Below, piece after piece: positions 1 to 10,199 of a stretch of 64,000 nucleotides of DNA (the stretch's first letter is position 1; every line of letters begins with the position of its first letter). The notes under the pieces are model-generated. The model was not told where the DNA came from. It did not search any database and was given only the letters and a program-made list of their open reading frames with translations. The translations under genes were made by a program, and so were the position numbers. Source of the DNA: an uncultured Bacteroidales bacterium (GTDB lineage: Bacteria; Bacteroidota; Bacteroidia; Bacteroidales; Bacteroidaceae); NCBI GenBank assembly GCA_902779535.1, contig CACZBX010000004.1:97149-161148 (forward strand), read 5' to 3'.

Positions 1-260
1 TCCACATGACCGTTTTTCTCGCATACCATATCCTCGTGGCATTGCAGGATGACTTTCTTTCGATTTTCATAGCCAGGAGTCGCCGGTTTGTCGATACTGA
101 CGTTTCCCACTTCATCCACGACGGTCTTCAATCCATGTTCCTCACCGAATGCCTTCAGGAAGGCAATGATTCTCTCCTCTTTCTTCGAAGGACGAGGTAC
201 TTTGCAAATCTCATTGAAATAATGAAAGATTGCTTCAGGTTTCAAGTTTTTTACATCCAT
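1..260 (-). CDS. pepD: Aminoacyl-histidine dipeptidase (PepD), N-terminal part only
   Basis: The first 86 residues of an M20-family cytosolic dipeptidase read on the minus strand from an ATG at 258-260 and run off the left edge, so the catalytic remainder is outside the window. The N-terminus has the family opening (NLKPEAIFHYFNEICKVPRP) and the first metal-binding segment, QCHEDMVCEKN, with His75 and Asp77 as the expected H-x-D pair that binds zinc. PepD enzymes hydrolyse Xaa-His and other dipeptides, which would fit peptide scavenging. It is divergent from the small membrane gene at 411. No consensus -7 box was found just upstream. The assignment rests on the conserved N-terminus alone. Confidence 0.88.
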   Translation of the reverse strand, partial: MDVKNLKPEAIFHYFNEICKVPRPSKKEERIIAFLKAFGEEHGLKTVVDEVGNVSIDKPATPGYENRKKVILQCHEDMVCEKNGHV

Positions 261-382
261 ATTCTCTTGATATTAGGTATTCGACTAAATCTTTTCTGCA
301 AAAATTAGTTAATAATTACGTTTTTCACGACATTTTGCGTTTTTTTGTTGCTCAAAGTCAAACGTAAGTGAACGCAAAAGTT

Positions 383-390
383 TATCTTTG
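383..390 (+). promoter_or_regulatory. Putative Bacteroidetes -7 box upstream of the 411 gene
   Basis: TATCTTTG matches the TAnnTTTG consensus 20 bases before the ATG at 411. No well-spaced TTG -33 box is visible, so this is a one-element prediction. Confidence 0.5.
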
Positions 391-410
391 TAGGTACAAA
401 TTTAATTGAA

Positions 411-629
411 ATGATTGAAACATTGCTGATAACTTTGTTAATTGTTGCTATCTGTATCGCATTATTAGGCGTCGGCGTATGGATAAAGGGCAAGTTCCCC
501 AACTTCCACATTGATGGCAACAAGGCACTGAACGACCAAGGTATCCGCTGTGTAGAGGCGCAGGACCAGGAAGCGAGGAGGGAAAACCGCCGTGCTGTGT
601 CCGAACGCTCAGGAAACGATAATAATTAA
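411..629 (+). CDS. Small single-pass membrane protein, conserved hypothetical
   Basis: A 72-residue protein with one hydrophobic helix at about residues 4-24 (LLITLLIVAICIALLGVGVW), followed by a short basic and polar tail rich in Arg, Glu and Gln. The tail carries the segment GKFPNFHIDGNKAL, which I remember as a conserved signature of a small Bacteroides membrane protein. Its function is unknown. It has its own putative -7 box at 383-390 and ends 15 bases before the OmpH-like lipoprotein gene, so the two are probably cotranscribed and may act together at the envelope. The absence of a cleavable signal and the cytoplasmic-looking charged tail suggest an inner-membrane anchor with the tail on the cytoplasmic side. 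That topology is inferred. Confidence 0.7.
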   Translation: MIETLLITLLIVAICIALLGVGVWIKGKFPNFHIDGNKALNDQGIRCVEAQDQEARRENRRAVSERSGNDNN

Positions 630-644
630 ATAATACATAACGTT

Positions 645-1250
645 ATGAAAACAAAGAATTTCATTTTCAAAGGAATTTTAGCTCTGGCTGTAGCTTTGTC
701 TTTCAGCCAATGTGCAAACAATCAGAACAGCGCTGCTCCCGCTCCTGCTGCTAACAGTGAGGAAGTGGCGAATGCAAACTTGAGAATTGCATTCGTTGAA
801 ATCGATTCATTGCTGACCAAGTATAACTTCTGCAAGGACTTGAACGAACTGATGTTGCAGAAAGAGGAGAACATCCGTACTACCTTGAACGAAAAGGCCA
901 AGAAGTTGGAAGCTGACGCTCGTGAATGGGAACGCAAGGTTCAGAACAATGGTTTCGCTTCTCAGGAACGTGCTCAGCAAGAGCAACAACGCATCCTGAA
1001 ACAACAACAGGACTTGCAGGCTTTGCAACAGAAGTTGAGCGATGAGTTGGCAGCTGAGAACCAGAAGAACAACCTGGAACTGCGCGACTCTATCTCTTCT
1101 TTCCTGAAACAATATAACAAGGAGAAGAATTTCGACCTCATCCTCAGTAACTCTGGCCTCGACAACTTGCTTTACGCAAAGAAGGCACTGAACATTACCG
1201 ACGAGGTAGTAAACGGCTTGAACTCACGCTATACTCCGAAGAAGAAATAA
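645..1250 (+). CDS. OmpH/Skp-like periplasmic lipoprotein
   Basis: A 201-residue lipoprotein. The signal peptide ends at a lipobox with Cys23 (ALSFSQC), followed by an Ala/Asn/Pro-rich linker. A small beta segment (LRIAFVEIDSLLTKYNF) precedes a long Gln/Glu/Lys-rich coiled coil over about residues 60-150, and the protein closes with a C-terminal segment containing FDLILSNSGLDNLLYAKKALNIT. That layout is the Skp (OmpH) fold: a trimeric jellyfish whose helical arms hold unfolded outer-membrane proteins in the periplasm. Classical Skp is soluble, whereas this one should be lipid-anchored, as is common in Bacteroidales. It follows the small membrane gene by 15 bases and is closed by a strong terminator at 1271-1308. 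Confidence 0.82.
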   Translation: MKTKNFIFKGILALAVALSFSQCANNQNSAAPAPAANSEEVANANLRIAFVEIDSLLTKYNFCKDLNELMLQKEENIRTTLNEKAKKLEADAREWERKVQNNGFASQERAQQEQQRILKQQQDLQALQQKLSDELAAENQKNNLELRDSISSFLKQYNKEKNFDLILSNSGLDNLLYAKKALNITDEVVNGLNSRYTPKKK

Positions 1251-1270
1251 TCAATACATAATGTTGGATG

Positions 1271-1308
1271 AAGAGGGACTGCCTTGTTTGGTAGTCCCTC
1301 TTTTTTTT
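1271..1308 (+). terminator. Rho-independent terminator after the OmpH-like gene
   Basis: AGAGGGACTGCC pairs with GGTAGTCCCTCT (one G-T) around a TTGTTT loop, followed by a run of eight T. It lies 20 bases after the stop codon. Confidence 0.85.
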
Positions 1309-1350
1309 GTATGGAAATTCCTTATTGTCATACTGTCATCTGTCATCTTT

Positions 1351-1454
1351 GTCCTTGGGGATTTGCAATCCCCGAGGAAGTAATTGCGGATTTTAATCCG
1401 CGCGGGTCACAGACCCGCTGTTAAGCACCCTGTGGATTGCAAATCCACAGGGAC
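1351..1454 (-). repeat. Four-palindrome REP-like element, copy 1
   Basis: Four adjacent palindromes: GGGGATT/AATCCCC (1357-1373), GCGGATT/AATCCGC (1386-1401), GCGGGTC/GACCCGC (1402-1418) and CCCTGTGGATT/AATCCACAGGG (1428-1452). Read on the minus strand the order is the same as in the tandem pair at 56550-56842: a CCTGTGGAT hairpin, a GCGGGTCTGTGACCCGC hairpin, a YGGATT hairpin, then a GGGGAT hairpin, bounded by GTCCC at one end and GGACAAA at the other. It lies in a gene-free gap of about 480 bases between a terminator and the CE1 esterase promoter. Confidence 0.75.
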
Positions 1455-1567
1455 GAAAAATGAACAACAATCCACACGGACTTAGACAAGATGAGCTTTT
1501 TTTGTTATGAATAATTACCAAACTATACTTCGACTATAGTCTGCTCCTCCACGATCGATTTTCAATC

Positions 1568-1619
1568 GTTCAGCAACAGTTTCGAAATCGTTGCTGAACA
1601 ATTTGAAATTGTTCAGCAA
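1568..1619. repeat. Nested palindromes built on GTTCAGCAA
   Basis: GTTCAGCAAC (1568-1577) pairs with GTTGCTGAAC (1590-1599). The latter overlaps a second perfect palindrome with 14-base arms, 1591-1604 and 1606-1619, around one G. The word GTTCAGCAA thus occurs three times in alternating orientation, so two mutually exclusive hairpins can form. No coding potential was seen here. Confidence 0.65.
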
Positions 1620-1704
1620 GAATTGAACAACCGTTCATGAACTACTTTTTCTTATCATCCAACGAATGTAAAAATTTCTCTTAGTTTTACTTCGCTATCG
1701 ATGA

Positions 1705-2919
<1,215 letters not shown>

Positions 2920-2950
2920 GACATTATTCAACTATCATTATTTAACGCAA

Positions 2951-2980
2951 ATCGGGCTGCATCGAAAGGTGCAGCCCGAT
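2951..2980. terminator. Hairpin between convergent esterase and rubrerythrin genes
   Basis: Perfect 11-base arms ATCGGGCTGCA/TGCAGCCCGAT around an 8-base loop. The T-rich tail is weak on both sides, so this is a likely but imperfect shared terminator. Confidence 0.6.
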
Positions 2981-2998
2981 CTCTGTTTGAATGAATCA

Positions 2999-3547
2999 TT
3001 ACTTTTTGAAGTAACGGTTGTATAATCCCTCGAAACCTTTTCCGTGTCGAGCCTCATCCTTTGCCATTTCGTGAACCGTGTCGTGGATGGCATCCAGGTT
3101 CAGCGACTTTGCACGCACTGCAATGCGCTTCTTATCCTCGCAAGCGCCCTGCTCAGCCAACATACGCTTGTAGAGGTTGGTCTTCGTATCCCATACGACC
3201 TCGCCCAACAGCTCGGCAAATCTTGAAGCATGATCAGCCTCCTCGAAAGCATAGCGCTTGAAAGCCTCGGCAATCTCAGGATAGCCTTCACGGTCGGCCT
3301 GACGGCTCATCGCCAAGTACATACCAACCTCACCGCACTCACCGTTGAAATGTGCTCTCAAGTCCTTCAACATTTCCTCATCACATCCTTTGGCAACACC
3401 GATCACATGCTCATCAGCAAAAGCCAAGCCTGCCTCTTCGTCCACTTCCTTGAATTTGGAAGCCGGGGCCTTACAAATCGGACATCTTTCAGGTGCTTCG
3501 TCACCTTCGTATACGTAACCACATACAGTACAAATAAACTTCTTCAT
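2999..3547 (-). CDS. rbr: Rubrerythrin with N-terminal rubredoxin domain
   Basis: A 182-residue protein with reversed domain order compared with classical rubrerythrin. The rubredoxin-like iron site comes first (Cys6, Cys9, Cys22 and Cys25 in [10 protein letters not shown] and CPICKAP). It is followed by a four-helix diiron domain with the ligand motifs GECGEVG, EEADH and DEARH. Such proteins reduce hydrogen peroxide to water in the cytoplasm of anaerobes, taking electrons from NADH through a reductase or from rubredoxin. It is a single-gene unit with its own promoter (3608-3637), convergent with the CE1 gene. The reversed order matches reverse rubrerythrins described in clostridia and common in Bacteroides. 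Confidence 0.93.
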   Translation of the reverse strand: MKKFICTVCGYVYEGDEAPERCPICKAPASKFKEVDEEAGLAFADEHVIGVAKGCDEEMLKDLRAHFNGECGEVGMYLAMSRQADREGYPEIAEAFKRYAFEEADHASRFAELLGEVVWDTKTNLYKRMLAEQGACEDKKRIAVRAKSLNLDAIHDTVHEMAKDEARHGKGFEGLYNRYFKK

Positions 3548-3607
3548 GTCTTTTCTTTATTAAATGTTAGTCAATATCATGCCCGTCATCTACGCAGGCA
3601 CTCTTTG

Positions 3608-3637
3608 CAAAGATAAGATAATAAATGAATAAAACAA
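3608..3637 (-). promoter_or_regulatory. Promoter for rubrerythrin
   Basis: On the minus strand TTG (3637-3635), a 19-base spacer and TATCTTTG (3615-3608) fit the Bacteroidetes consensus about 60 bases before the ATG. Confidence 0.6.
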
Positions 3638-3690
3638 GCCGGCAAATTCACTTTTTTCTCTTTTTATGGGTTTATTCACAAATTAATCGT

Positions 3691-3698
3691 TACTTTTG
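3691..3698 (+). promoter_or_regulatory. -7 box for nadE
   Basis: TACTTTTG matches TAnnTTTG 37 bases before the ATG at 3735. It overlaps the TTG at 3696 that would extend the reading frame, which argues for the later ATG. Confidence 0.6.
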
Positions 3699-3734
3699 CT
3701 ATATAAAGATTCCAAAACAGAAAAGAAGTTAAGT

Positions 3735-5663
3735 ATGAAATATGGTTTCGTAAAGGTGGCAGTTGCCATTCCCATGGTCAAGGTGGCTGATTGTGAATTC
3801 AATGTACAACAGATTCTGAACTTGATTTCCGCTGCCGAAGGGAAAGGCGTTGAAATCATTGCCTTCCCAGAGTTATGCCTCACGGGGTATTCGTGCGGTG
3901 ATCTGTTCCAACAGACCCTACTCCTGGAAGAGGCTGAGATTGCCTTGATGAAGATTGTGAACGTCACACGACAAATGAACATCATCTCGATCGTAGGCAT
4001 GCCCATCGTTCATAAAGGAGCTCTGATCAATACTGCCGTCGTCCTCCAAAAGGGCAAAGTGCTGGGCGTCGTACCCAAGACATTTATTCCAAACTACAAG
4101 GAGTTTTATGAGAAACGCTGGTTCACCTCGGCTAAAGATTTGCCTGATGGTGAGATCCGACTCTGCGGACAGTTGGTTCCAGTCAGTGCAAACCTGATCT
4201 TCGACACCCAGGAGACGAGCTTTGCCATTGAGATCTGTGAGGATGTATGGGCTCCCGTACCACCAAGTTCTACTCTTTCACTCAAGGGTGCGGAGATTAT
4301 CTTCAACCTCTCGGCCGACAATGAATGTATCGGTAAGCACGAATATCTCCTCTCCTTGTTAAGTCAGCAATCCGCTCGCTGCCTGAGTGGCTATGTCTAT
4401 AGTTCATGCGGCTACGGCGAATCGACTACCGATGTGGTATATGCCGGCAATGGATTGATTTACGAATGTGGGAAGTTGTTAAGTCGTTCGAAGCGATTCC
4501 AATATAAGGAGCAGCTCATCATCAGCGAAATCGATGTAGAGCGTATCCGCAATGAACGAAAGATGAACACCACCTTCACATCGAGCATCCGAGAGGCTGA
4601 GCCATGTCCAGACAAGCATATCGGTACTGAGTTTATCAACCGTCCCGACCTGATACTGACACGTGACTACCCGCAGCATCCATTTGTGCCAGAAAACGAA
4701 TCGCAGCTGAACGAGCGTTGCGAGGAGATCTTCGCCATCCAAGTGGCAGGCCTGATCAAACGAATGGACCATTCACGATGCGAAAAGGTCGTGCTGGGTA
4801 TCTCCGGAGGTTTGGACTCTACCCTCGCCTTACTGGTTTGTGTACGCGCATTCAACCAATTGAAGATGGGAAACGAAGGGATCATCGCCGTAACCATGCC
4901 GGGCTTCGGCACCACCGACCGTACCTACCAGAACGCACTGAACCTGATGAACTCATTGGGTGTTACCATCCGCGAGATCAGTATCAAGGATGCGTGCATC
5001 CAACATTTTAAGGACATCAATCAAGATATCGACAACCATGATGTAACCTATGAGAACAGTCAGGCTCGCGAACGTACACAGATTCTGATGGACATCGCCA
5101 ACCAAGTGGGCGGACTCGTCGTTGGAACGGGCGACCTTTCCGAACTGGCCTTGGGATGGGCCACATACAACGGTGACCATATGTCGATGTACGGTGTCAA
5201 TGCCAGCATACCAAAGACCTTAGTTCGCTATCTGGTAAAGTGGGTAGCCATGAACGGTGTTGATGAAGAATCGAAGAAGACCCTACTTGATATTGTCGAT
5301 ACTCCGATTAGTCCGGAGCTGATTCCGGCCGATGAGCAGGGAAATATCCAGCAAAAGACGGAAGACTTGGTCGGCCCGTACGAACTGCACGATTTCTTCC
5401 TCTATTACTTCCTTCGTTTTGGCTATCGTCCGAACAAGATTTACCTGTTGGCAACGCATGCCTTCAAGGGTGTTTACGATGAAGAGACCATCAAGAAATG
5501 GATCTACACCTTCTTCCGCCGGTTCTTCCAGCAACAGTTCAAGCGTTCTTGCCTGCCAGACGGACCAAAGGTGGGCAGCGTATCACTGAGTCCTCGCGGA
5601 GATTGGCGGATGCCGAGCGATGCAAGCGCCAACCTCTGGCTGAAAGAATGTAAGGAACTATAA
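3735..5663 (+). CDS. nadE: Glutamine-dependent NAD+ synthetase
   Basis: A 642-residue two-domain enzyme making NAD+ from nicotinate adenine dinucleotide, ATP and glutamine. The N-terminal nitrilase-type glutaminase carries the Glu46-Lys115-Cys168 triad ([31 protein letters not shown]). The C-terminal synthetase domain has the ATP pyrophosphatase loop SGGLDS at 357-362 and the downstream motif [12 protein letters not shown]. Length fits the approximately 640-residue Bacteroidetes form. An ATG at 3735 is preferred over an upstream TTG because the -7 box lies between them. The stop codon overlaps the tail of convergent hisB by 6 bases. Confidence 0.96.
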   Translation: MKYGFVKVAVAIPMVKVADCEFNVQQILNLISAAEGKGVEIIAFPELCLTGYSCGDLFQQTLLLEEAEIALMKIVNVTRQMNIISIVGMPIVHKGALINTAVVLQKGKVLGVVPKTFIPNYKEFYEKRWFTSAKDLPDGEIRLCGQLVPVSANLIFDTQETSFAIEICEDVWAPVPPSSTLSLKGAEIIFNLSADNECIGKHEYLLSLLSQQSARCLSGYVYSSCGYGESTTDVVYAGNGLIYECGKLLSRSKRFQYKEQLIISEIDVERIRNERKMNTTFTSSIREAEPCPDKHIGTEFINRPDLILTRDYPQHPFVPENESQLNERCEEIFAIQVAGLIKRMDHSRCEKVVLGISGGLDSTLALLVCVRAFNQLKMGNEGIIAVTMPGFGTTDRTYQNALNLMNSLGVTIREISIKDACIQHFKDINQDIDNHDVTYENSQARERTQILMDIANQVGGLVVGTGDLSELALGWATYNGDHMSMYGVNASIPKTLVRYLVKWVAMNGVDEESKKTLLDIVDTPISPELIPADEQGNIQQKTEDLVGPYELHDFFLYYFLRFGYRPNKIYLLATHAFKGVYDEETIKKWIYTFFRRFFQQQFKRSCLPDGPKVGSVSLSPRGDWRMPSDASANLWLKECKEL

Positions 5664-6803
5664 CGTCCCCTTGCTCGAAGGTACTTCGAAATGATAGATA
5701 TCCCTTTGCACGGCCATCTTCAACGACCGTGCAAAGGCTTTAAATATACCTTCTATCTTGTGATGTTCGTTCTCGCCCTCTGCCTTGATGTTCAGGTTCA
5801 TCCGCGCAGCGTCGCTGACCGATTTAAAAAAGTGGAGGAACATCTCTGTCGGCATATCTCCAATCTTCTCACGATGGAACCAAGCATCCCATACCAGCCA
5901 GGGACGGCCGCCAAAATCGAGTGCGACTTGGCACAGACAGTCGTCCATCGGCAAACAGAAGCCGTACCGTTCGATGCCTCGCTTGCTGCCCAATGCCTCG
6001 TACAGACATTCACCTAAAGCAAGTCCGGTATCCTCGATGGTATGATGTTCATCCACTTCCAGATCACCCTTCACCTGCACGGTCAGATCCATGTTCCCAT
6101 GTTTGGCAATCTGCTCGAGCATATGATTAAAGAAGCCCAAACCTGTGTTTATCTCACTCTTCCCTGTTCCGTCGACGTTCAATCGGATAAGGATATCGGT
6201 TTCCTTCGTCTTCCTCCGCACCTCTGCTCGCCGTTCGCCGGCAAATAGAAACTCAGCCACCTTATCCCAGTCATCGGTCGACAGCACACAGGTCTCCAGC
6301 AATTCAGGATTATCCATCAAAGAGGAAGTATCCGGTTGCAGGAGAATGGCCTTACAACCCAAGTTCTTTGCCAGTTCCACATCCGTAGCACGATCACCAA
6401 TCACAAAACTGTTGGGCAAATCGTAGTCTCCATTCATATACTCTGTCAGCATACCCAGTCGGGGCTTTCTCGTCGGAGCGTTATCTTCCGGAAAGCTACG
6501 ATCAATCAGCACATCCTGAAAAGTAATGCCCTCCCCTTCCAATGTACGCATCACCAAACGGTGGATCGGCCAGAAATCATCTTCAGGAAAAGAAGCCGTG
6601 CCCAGGCCATCCTGGTTAGTCACCATTACCCTTTCGAAATCCAGTTTCTCACAGATAAAGCTCAAGTTCCGCATCATCTTGGGATAGAATTCCAACTTCT
6701 CAAACGAATCGACCTGGTAATCGACAGGAGGCTCAATGATGAGCGTCCCGTCACGATCGATGAACAACACTTTCTTCTTCATATCTTTCTGATTCTTCTT
6801 CAT
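5658..6803 (-). CDS. hisB: Bifunctional histidinol-phosphatase / imidazoleglycerol-phosphate dehydratase
   Basis: A 381-residue fusion. Residues 8 to about 165 are a HAD-type phosphatase (Asp16 and Asp18 in FIDRDGT; later [13 protein letters not shown]). From about residue 188 the IGP dehydratase domain follows, with its His-rich metal sites ([27 protein letters not shown]-like and [13 protein letters not shown]). It catalyses steps 6 and 8 of histidine synthesis. The ATG at 6803 overlaps the hisC stop as ATGA, supporting this start over the Met at residue 8. It is the last gene of hisGDCB; hisH, hisA, hisF and hisI/E are not in the window. The end overlaps nadE by 6 bases tail to tail, with no room for a terminator. 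Confidence 0.96.
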   Translation of the reverse strand: MKKNQKDMKKKVLFIDRDGTLIIEPPVDYQVDSFEKLEFYPKMMRNLSFICEKLDFERVMVTNQDGLGTASFPEDDFWPIHRLVMRTLEGEGITFQDVLIDRSFPEDNAPTRKPRLGMLTEYMNGDYDLPNSFVIGDRATDVELAKNLGCKAILLQPDTSSLMDNPELLETCVLSTDDWDKVAEFLFAGERRAEVRRKTKETDILIRLNVDGTGKSEINTGLGFFNHMLEQIAKHGNMDLTVQVKGDLEVDEHHTIEDTGLALGECLYEALGSKRGIERYGFCLPMDDCLCQVALDFGGRPWLVWDAWFHREKIGDMPTEMFLHFFKSVSDAARMNLNIKAEGENEHHKIEGIFKAFARSLKMAVQRDIYHFEVPSSKGTL

Positions 6804-7837
6804 TGATAATTTCGCAAGGCATCCAACAATGCATCATCTTCTTCTTTCGTGCCGATCGTAATACGCAGACAATCTGCACACAACGACACCCTATGGCGGT
6901 TTCGCACAATGATGCCCTGACCGACCAGATAGGAATAGATGGCCGGAGCATCTGTTACACGTGCCAGGAAGAAGTTCGCATCGGTAGGGAAAACCTTGTC
7001 GCAACACGTTAGCCGAGCAAACTCTTGGATGAAGCGTGAACGTTCCTTCAGCAACACATCTACCCATTCGTCGATTTGCTCATACCGCTGCAGGATGCTA
7101 AATGCTTCACGTTGCGTCAGCAAGTTCACGTTATACGGATATTTCACCTTATTAAATAGGTCGATGATTCCCTTGTCGGCAAAGGCCATGCCCAAACGGA
7201 TGGCTGCGCAGCCCCATGCCTTACTGAACGTATTCAGGACAATCACCTTGGGGTACTTGTTTAAGTCCAGACGGAAAGAACGTTCGGCAGAGAAATCACC
7301 GTAGGCCTCATCAATGACCACAATACCATCAAACGATTCCAACAAGCGGACGATCTCTTTCCGATTCATGCTGTTACCCGTCGGATTGTTCGGGCTGCAA
7401 ATCCACATCACCTTCGTATAATTGTCTGCGGCAGCCAACAGGCGGTCGGCCGACAGTTGAAAATCATGGTCCAACAATACAGGGCGATATTCCACATCAT
7501 TGATGTCCGCACACACCCGATACATCCCATAGGTCGGTTCGATGGCCACCACATTATCTTCTCCAGGATTCGTAAAGCACCGATAAACCAAGTCGATGGC
7601 TTCATCGCTTCCATTACCGAGAAAGATTTGTTCAGCAAGAACCTGCTTACGCCGCGCAATCTCAGCCTTCAGTTCCGTTTGCAACGGATCAGGATAGCGA
7701 TTCAACGGAGCATTGTAGGGATTTTCATTGGCATCCAAGAAAACCTGCGCCACATGTCCGCTATATTCATTTCTGGCCGAAGAATAAGGTTTCAGATTCC
7801 AGATATTCGGTCGAGTCAATGCTTGTAAGTCTCTCAT
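6800..7837 (-). CDS. hisC: Histidinol-phosphate aminotransferase
   Basis: A 345-residue fold-type I PLP enzyme converting imidazole-acetol phosphate to L-histidinol phosphate with glutamate as donor. The PLP lysine is Lys206 in NTFSKAWG. Other family landmarks are [27 protein letters not shown] and [10 protein letters not shown]. The length and the Bacteroidetes order hisG-D-C-B agree with the assignment. It starts one base after the hisD stop and overlaps hisB by four bases, indicating translational coupling. Confidence 0.96.
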   Translation of the reverse strand: MRDLQALTRPNIWNLKPYSSARNEYSGHVAQVFLDANENPYNAPLNRYPDPLQTELKAEIARRKQVLAEQIFLGNGSDEAIDLVYRCFTNPGEDNVVAIEPTYGMYRVCADINDVEYRPVLLDHDFQLSADRLLAAADNYTKVMWICSPNNPTGNSMNRKEIVRLLESFDGIVVIDEAYGDFSAERSFRLDLNKYPKVIVLNTFSKAWGCAAIRLGMAFADKGIIDLFNKVKYPYNVNLLTQREAFSILQRYEQIDEWVDVLLKERSRFIQEFARLTCCDKVFPTDANFFLARVTDAPAIYSYLVGQGIIVRNRHRVSLCADCLRITIGTKEEDDALLDALRNYQ

Positions 7838-7838
7838 A

Positions 7839-9119
7839 TCATCTTGTCTTTAAACGGATGGTTACGGCATTTCGATGAGCATCCAAGCCCTCGTGACTGG
7901 CCATCGTCTCAATAGCCGAGCCAATCGTCCGTAGGCCATCCTTCGTAATCTCTTGAAAAGTTATCTTTCGGATGAACGCATCCAGGTTCACACCGCTGTA
8001 TGCCTTTGCATAACCCTTGGTGGGCAGCGTATGATTGGTTCCCGATGCATAGTCGCCTGCACTCTCAGGCGAGAAAGAGCCAAGGAATACCGAGCCGGCA
8101 TTCCACACTTGTTCTGCCAATGTCTCGTAGTCCTTTGCTTCGATAATCAGATGTTCCGGAGCATACATATTGGTCATGTCCATCGCTTCCTCCATCGAGT
8201 GAACCAAGATCAGTCGACTGTTCTCTAAAGCTTTTGCTGCAATCTCTTTCCGTGGGAGTACATCCAGTTGTCGCTCCACTTCTTGTTCCACCTGCTTAAT
8301 CAGTTTTTCCGATGTCGATACCAAAAGAACCTGACTATCGATTCCGTGCTCCGCCTGCGACAACAAGTCGGCTGCAACAAAGGCAGCATTTGCCGTTTCA
8401 TCGGCCAAGACCTCTACTTCCGATGGTCCGGCCGGCATGTCTATAGCCACATCGTACAAAGAGACCTGCTGCTTGGCTGCCTGTACATATTGGTTTCCAG
8501 GGCCAAAAATCTTATAAACCTTAGGAACACTCTCCGTCCCATACGCCATCGCTCCGATGGCTTGAACGCCTCCAGCCTTGAATATACGGCTGACGCCCGC
8601 CATCTTTGCCGCATACAGGATGACAGGATTCACCTTTCCTTCTCGGTTAGGCGGTGTACAAAGAACGATCTCCTTACATCCGGCAATCCGTGCAGGGATG
8701 GCCAACATCAAAACCGTAGAAAAGAGCGGAGCTGTGCCTCCCGGAATATACAGTCCGACCTTCTCGATAGGAACAGCCTTCTGCCAACAGGTGACACCCG
8801 GCTTTGTCTCAACCTTCGTGGGGATGAAACGTTCCGCCTCATGGAATGTACGGATATTCTCGGCAGCCAACGAGATTGCCGTTTTCAGATCATCCGGCAC
8901 CAAATTCTCAGCTTCAGCAATCTCATCCTTCGAGACGGTCAAAGAGGAAAGGCAGACACGATCAAACTGTTCCTCATAACCCAGGACCGCTTCGTCACCT
9001 CGCTGCTTGACATCATTCAGCACCTTGCCTACCGTTTCACGCAAATCCTGCACATTCAGTTCCGGACGAAGCAACAAGGCATCCCAATCTGATCGTCTAG
9101 GATATCTAATCACTTTCAT
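7839..9119 (-). CDS. hisD: Histidinol dehydrogenase
   Basis: A 426-residue zinc and NAD+ dependent dehydrogenase performing the last two steps, L-histidinol to L-histidine. Family segments include [56 protein letters not shown] (metal ligands) and [15 protein letters not shown]. The length is normal. It lies 11 bases downstream of hisG in the same operon. Confidence 0.97.
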   Translation of the reverse strand: MKVIRYPRRSDWDALLLRPELNVQDLRETVGKVLNDVKQRGDEAVLGYEEQFDRVCLSSLTVSKDEIAEAENLVPDDLKTAISLAAENIRTFHEAERFIPTKVETKPGVTCWQKAVPIEKVGLYIPGGTAPLFSTVLMLAIPARIAGCKEIVLCTPPNREGKVNPVILYAAKMAGVSRIFKAGGVQAIGAMAYGTESVPKVYKIFGPGNQYVQAAKQQVSLYDVAIDMPAGPSEVEVLADETANAAFVAADLLSQAEHGIDSQVLLVSTSEKLIKQVEQEVERQLDVLPRKEIAAKALENSRLILVHSMEEAMDMTNMYAPEHLIIEAKDYETLAEQVWNAGSVFLGSFSPESAGDYASGTNHTLPTKGYAKAYSGVNLDAFIRKITFQEITKDGLRTIGSAIETMASHEGLDAHRNAVTIRLKTR

Positions 9120-9130
9120 ATATCATCTTT

Positions 9131-9982
9131 TTAAACAATCATTTTCTCGATGGGCAGCACCAGAATTCCCTCTGCGCCCAACATCTTCAACTTCCCGATA
9201 ATCTCCCAAAACGAATGTTCGCTCAGCACGGTATGAACCGAGCTCCATCCTTCTTGTGCCAGTGGCATGACTGTCGGACTCTTCATGCCCGGCAACACGG
9301 CAACAATCTCTTTCAGCCGGTCATTGGGGGCATTCATCAAGACGTATTTCTTATCTTCAGCTGTCTTGACGGCCTCAATCCGGAACAACAGCTGCTCAAG
9401 AATTGCCTTCTTTTCATCATCTAATCCCTGATTGGCAATCAACAACGCCTCACTCTGCATCACCGTCTCCACTTCCTTCAAGCTGTTGCTCACCAAAGTC
9501 GAACCCGAGCTGACAATATCAAAGATCGCATCAGCCAGATGGATACCGGGAGCAATCTCAACCGAGCCTGTAATCACATGAATCTCAGCATGGATATTCT
9601 GCTTTTCCAGATATTGTTTCAAGATAATGGGATAGGAAGTCGCAATCTTCTTCCCTTCGAACCATTCAATGCCTGTATAATCCTCCGACTTCGGAATAGC
9701 CAACGACAAGCGGCACTTACTGAATCCCAACCGCTTTACAATGACCGCATTCTCATGACGCTCAACAAACTCATTCTCACCAACAATTCCTAAATCAGCC
9801 ACACCATTGGCAACCGACTGTGGAATATCATCATCCCTAAGAAATAAAATCTCGATCGGGAAGTTCGGGCTCTGCACAAGCAATGTCCGCTTGATGGAAG
9901 GGATTTTAATGTCCGCTTCCTGAAGCAATGACATCGTATCATCGTACAGACGTCCTTTTGATTGTACTGCTATTCGCAACAT
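9131..9982 (-). CDS. hisG: ATP phosphoribosyltransferase, long form
   Basis: A 283-residue HisG: MLRIAVQSKGRLYDD at the N-terminus, the periplasmic-binding-like catalytic domain with ADAIFDIVSSGSTLVSN (phosphate loop), and a C-terminal ACT-like regulatory domain from about residue 205 ending in ILVLPIEKMIV. The long form is a hexamer inhibited by histidine, so it needs no HisZ. It catalyses the committed step, ATP plus PRPP to phosphoribosyl-ATP. It is the first gene of the operon, and the leader peptide and attenuator lie just upstream at 10004-10119, so control should act on transcription as well as on enzyme activity. Confidence 0.96.
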   Translation of the reverse strand: MLRIAVQSKGRLYDDTMSLLQEADIKIPSIKRTLLVQSPNFPIEILFLRDDDIPQSVANGVADLGIVGENEFVERHENAVIVKRLGFSKCRLSLAIPKSEDYTGIEWFEGKKIATSYPIILKQYLEKQNIHAEIHVITGSVEIAPGIHLADAIFDIVSSGSTLVSNSLKEVETVMQSEALLIANQGLDDEKKAILEQLLFRIEAVKTAEDKKYVLMNAPNDRLKEIVAVLPGMKSPTVMPLAQEGWSSVHTVLSEHSFWEIIGKLKMLGAEGILVLPIEKMIV

Positions 9983-10003
9983 GTTTACCTATTTTATAAT
10001 CAT

Positions 10004-10031
10004 AAAAAAAGGCTTGCCTATCCGGCAAGCC
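10004..10031 (-). terminator. his attenuator terminator
   Basis: Minus-strand GGCTTGCC (10031-10024) pairs with GGCAAGCC (10018-10011) around a five-base loop, followed by seven T. It is 34 bases past the leader-peptide stop codon and 21 bases before the hisG ATG, exactly where an attenuator is expected. Confidence 0.85.
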
Positions 10032-10065
10032 CTATCTCCAAGTCACAACTCATCGCCCACCGAAA

Positions 10066-10110
10066 CTATTCGTCAGGTAAATGATGATGATGTGACAATG
10101 TTCTCTTCAT
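10066..10110 (-). CDS. hisL: Histidine operon leader peptide
   Basis: A 14-codon frame, MKRTLSHHHHLPDE, with four consecutive His codons (10092-10081). It sits between a consensus promoter and the attenuator hairpin. A longer start nine bases upstream (10119, MGF...) exists, but the promoter at 10129-10160 would place the transcription start almost at that ATG, so 10110 is preferred. Pairing of the control-codon region GTCACATCATC with downstream GATGAGTTGTGAC gives the expected alternative stem, and GGTGGGC after the stop could pair with the 5' arm of the terminator as antiterminator. Ribosome stalling at the His codons under histidine shortage would free the antiterminator. This mechanism is inferred from the classical his operon. 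Confidence 0.85.
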   Translation of the reverse strand: MKRTLSHHHHLPDE

Positions 10111-10128
10111 AAAGCCCATATTTTTCGA

Positions 10129-10160
10129 CAAAAATAAACGTATTTATTTACAAACGCAAA
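10129..10160 (-). promoter_or_regulatory. his operon promoter
   Basis: On the minus strand TTTG (10160-10157), a 20-base spacer and TATTTTTG (10136-10129) fit the Bacteroidetes consensus. The expected transcript starts close to 10123, just before the leader peptide. Confidence 0.65.
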
Positions 10161-10199
10161 CTTTTATCAGAAAAATTGCAGTTTTCCTATCAAAAAGAA

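Noticed and set aside
6-308. Plus-strand open frame over the first 300 bases
   Set aside because: It is antisense to the pepD N-terminus, whose conserved peptide reads on the minus strand.
3696-3734. Longer nadE start at a TTG
   Set aside because: It lies on the -7 box, and the first conserved residues start after the later ATG.
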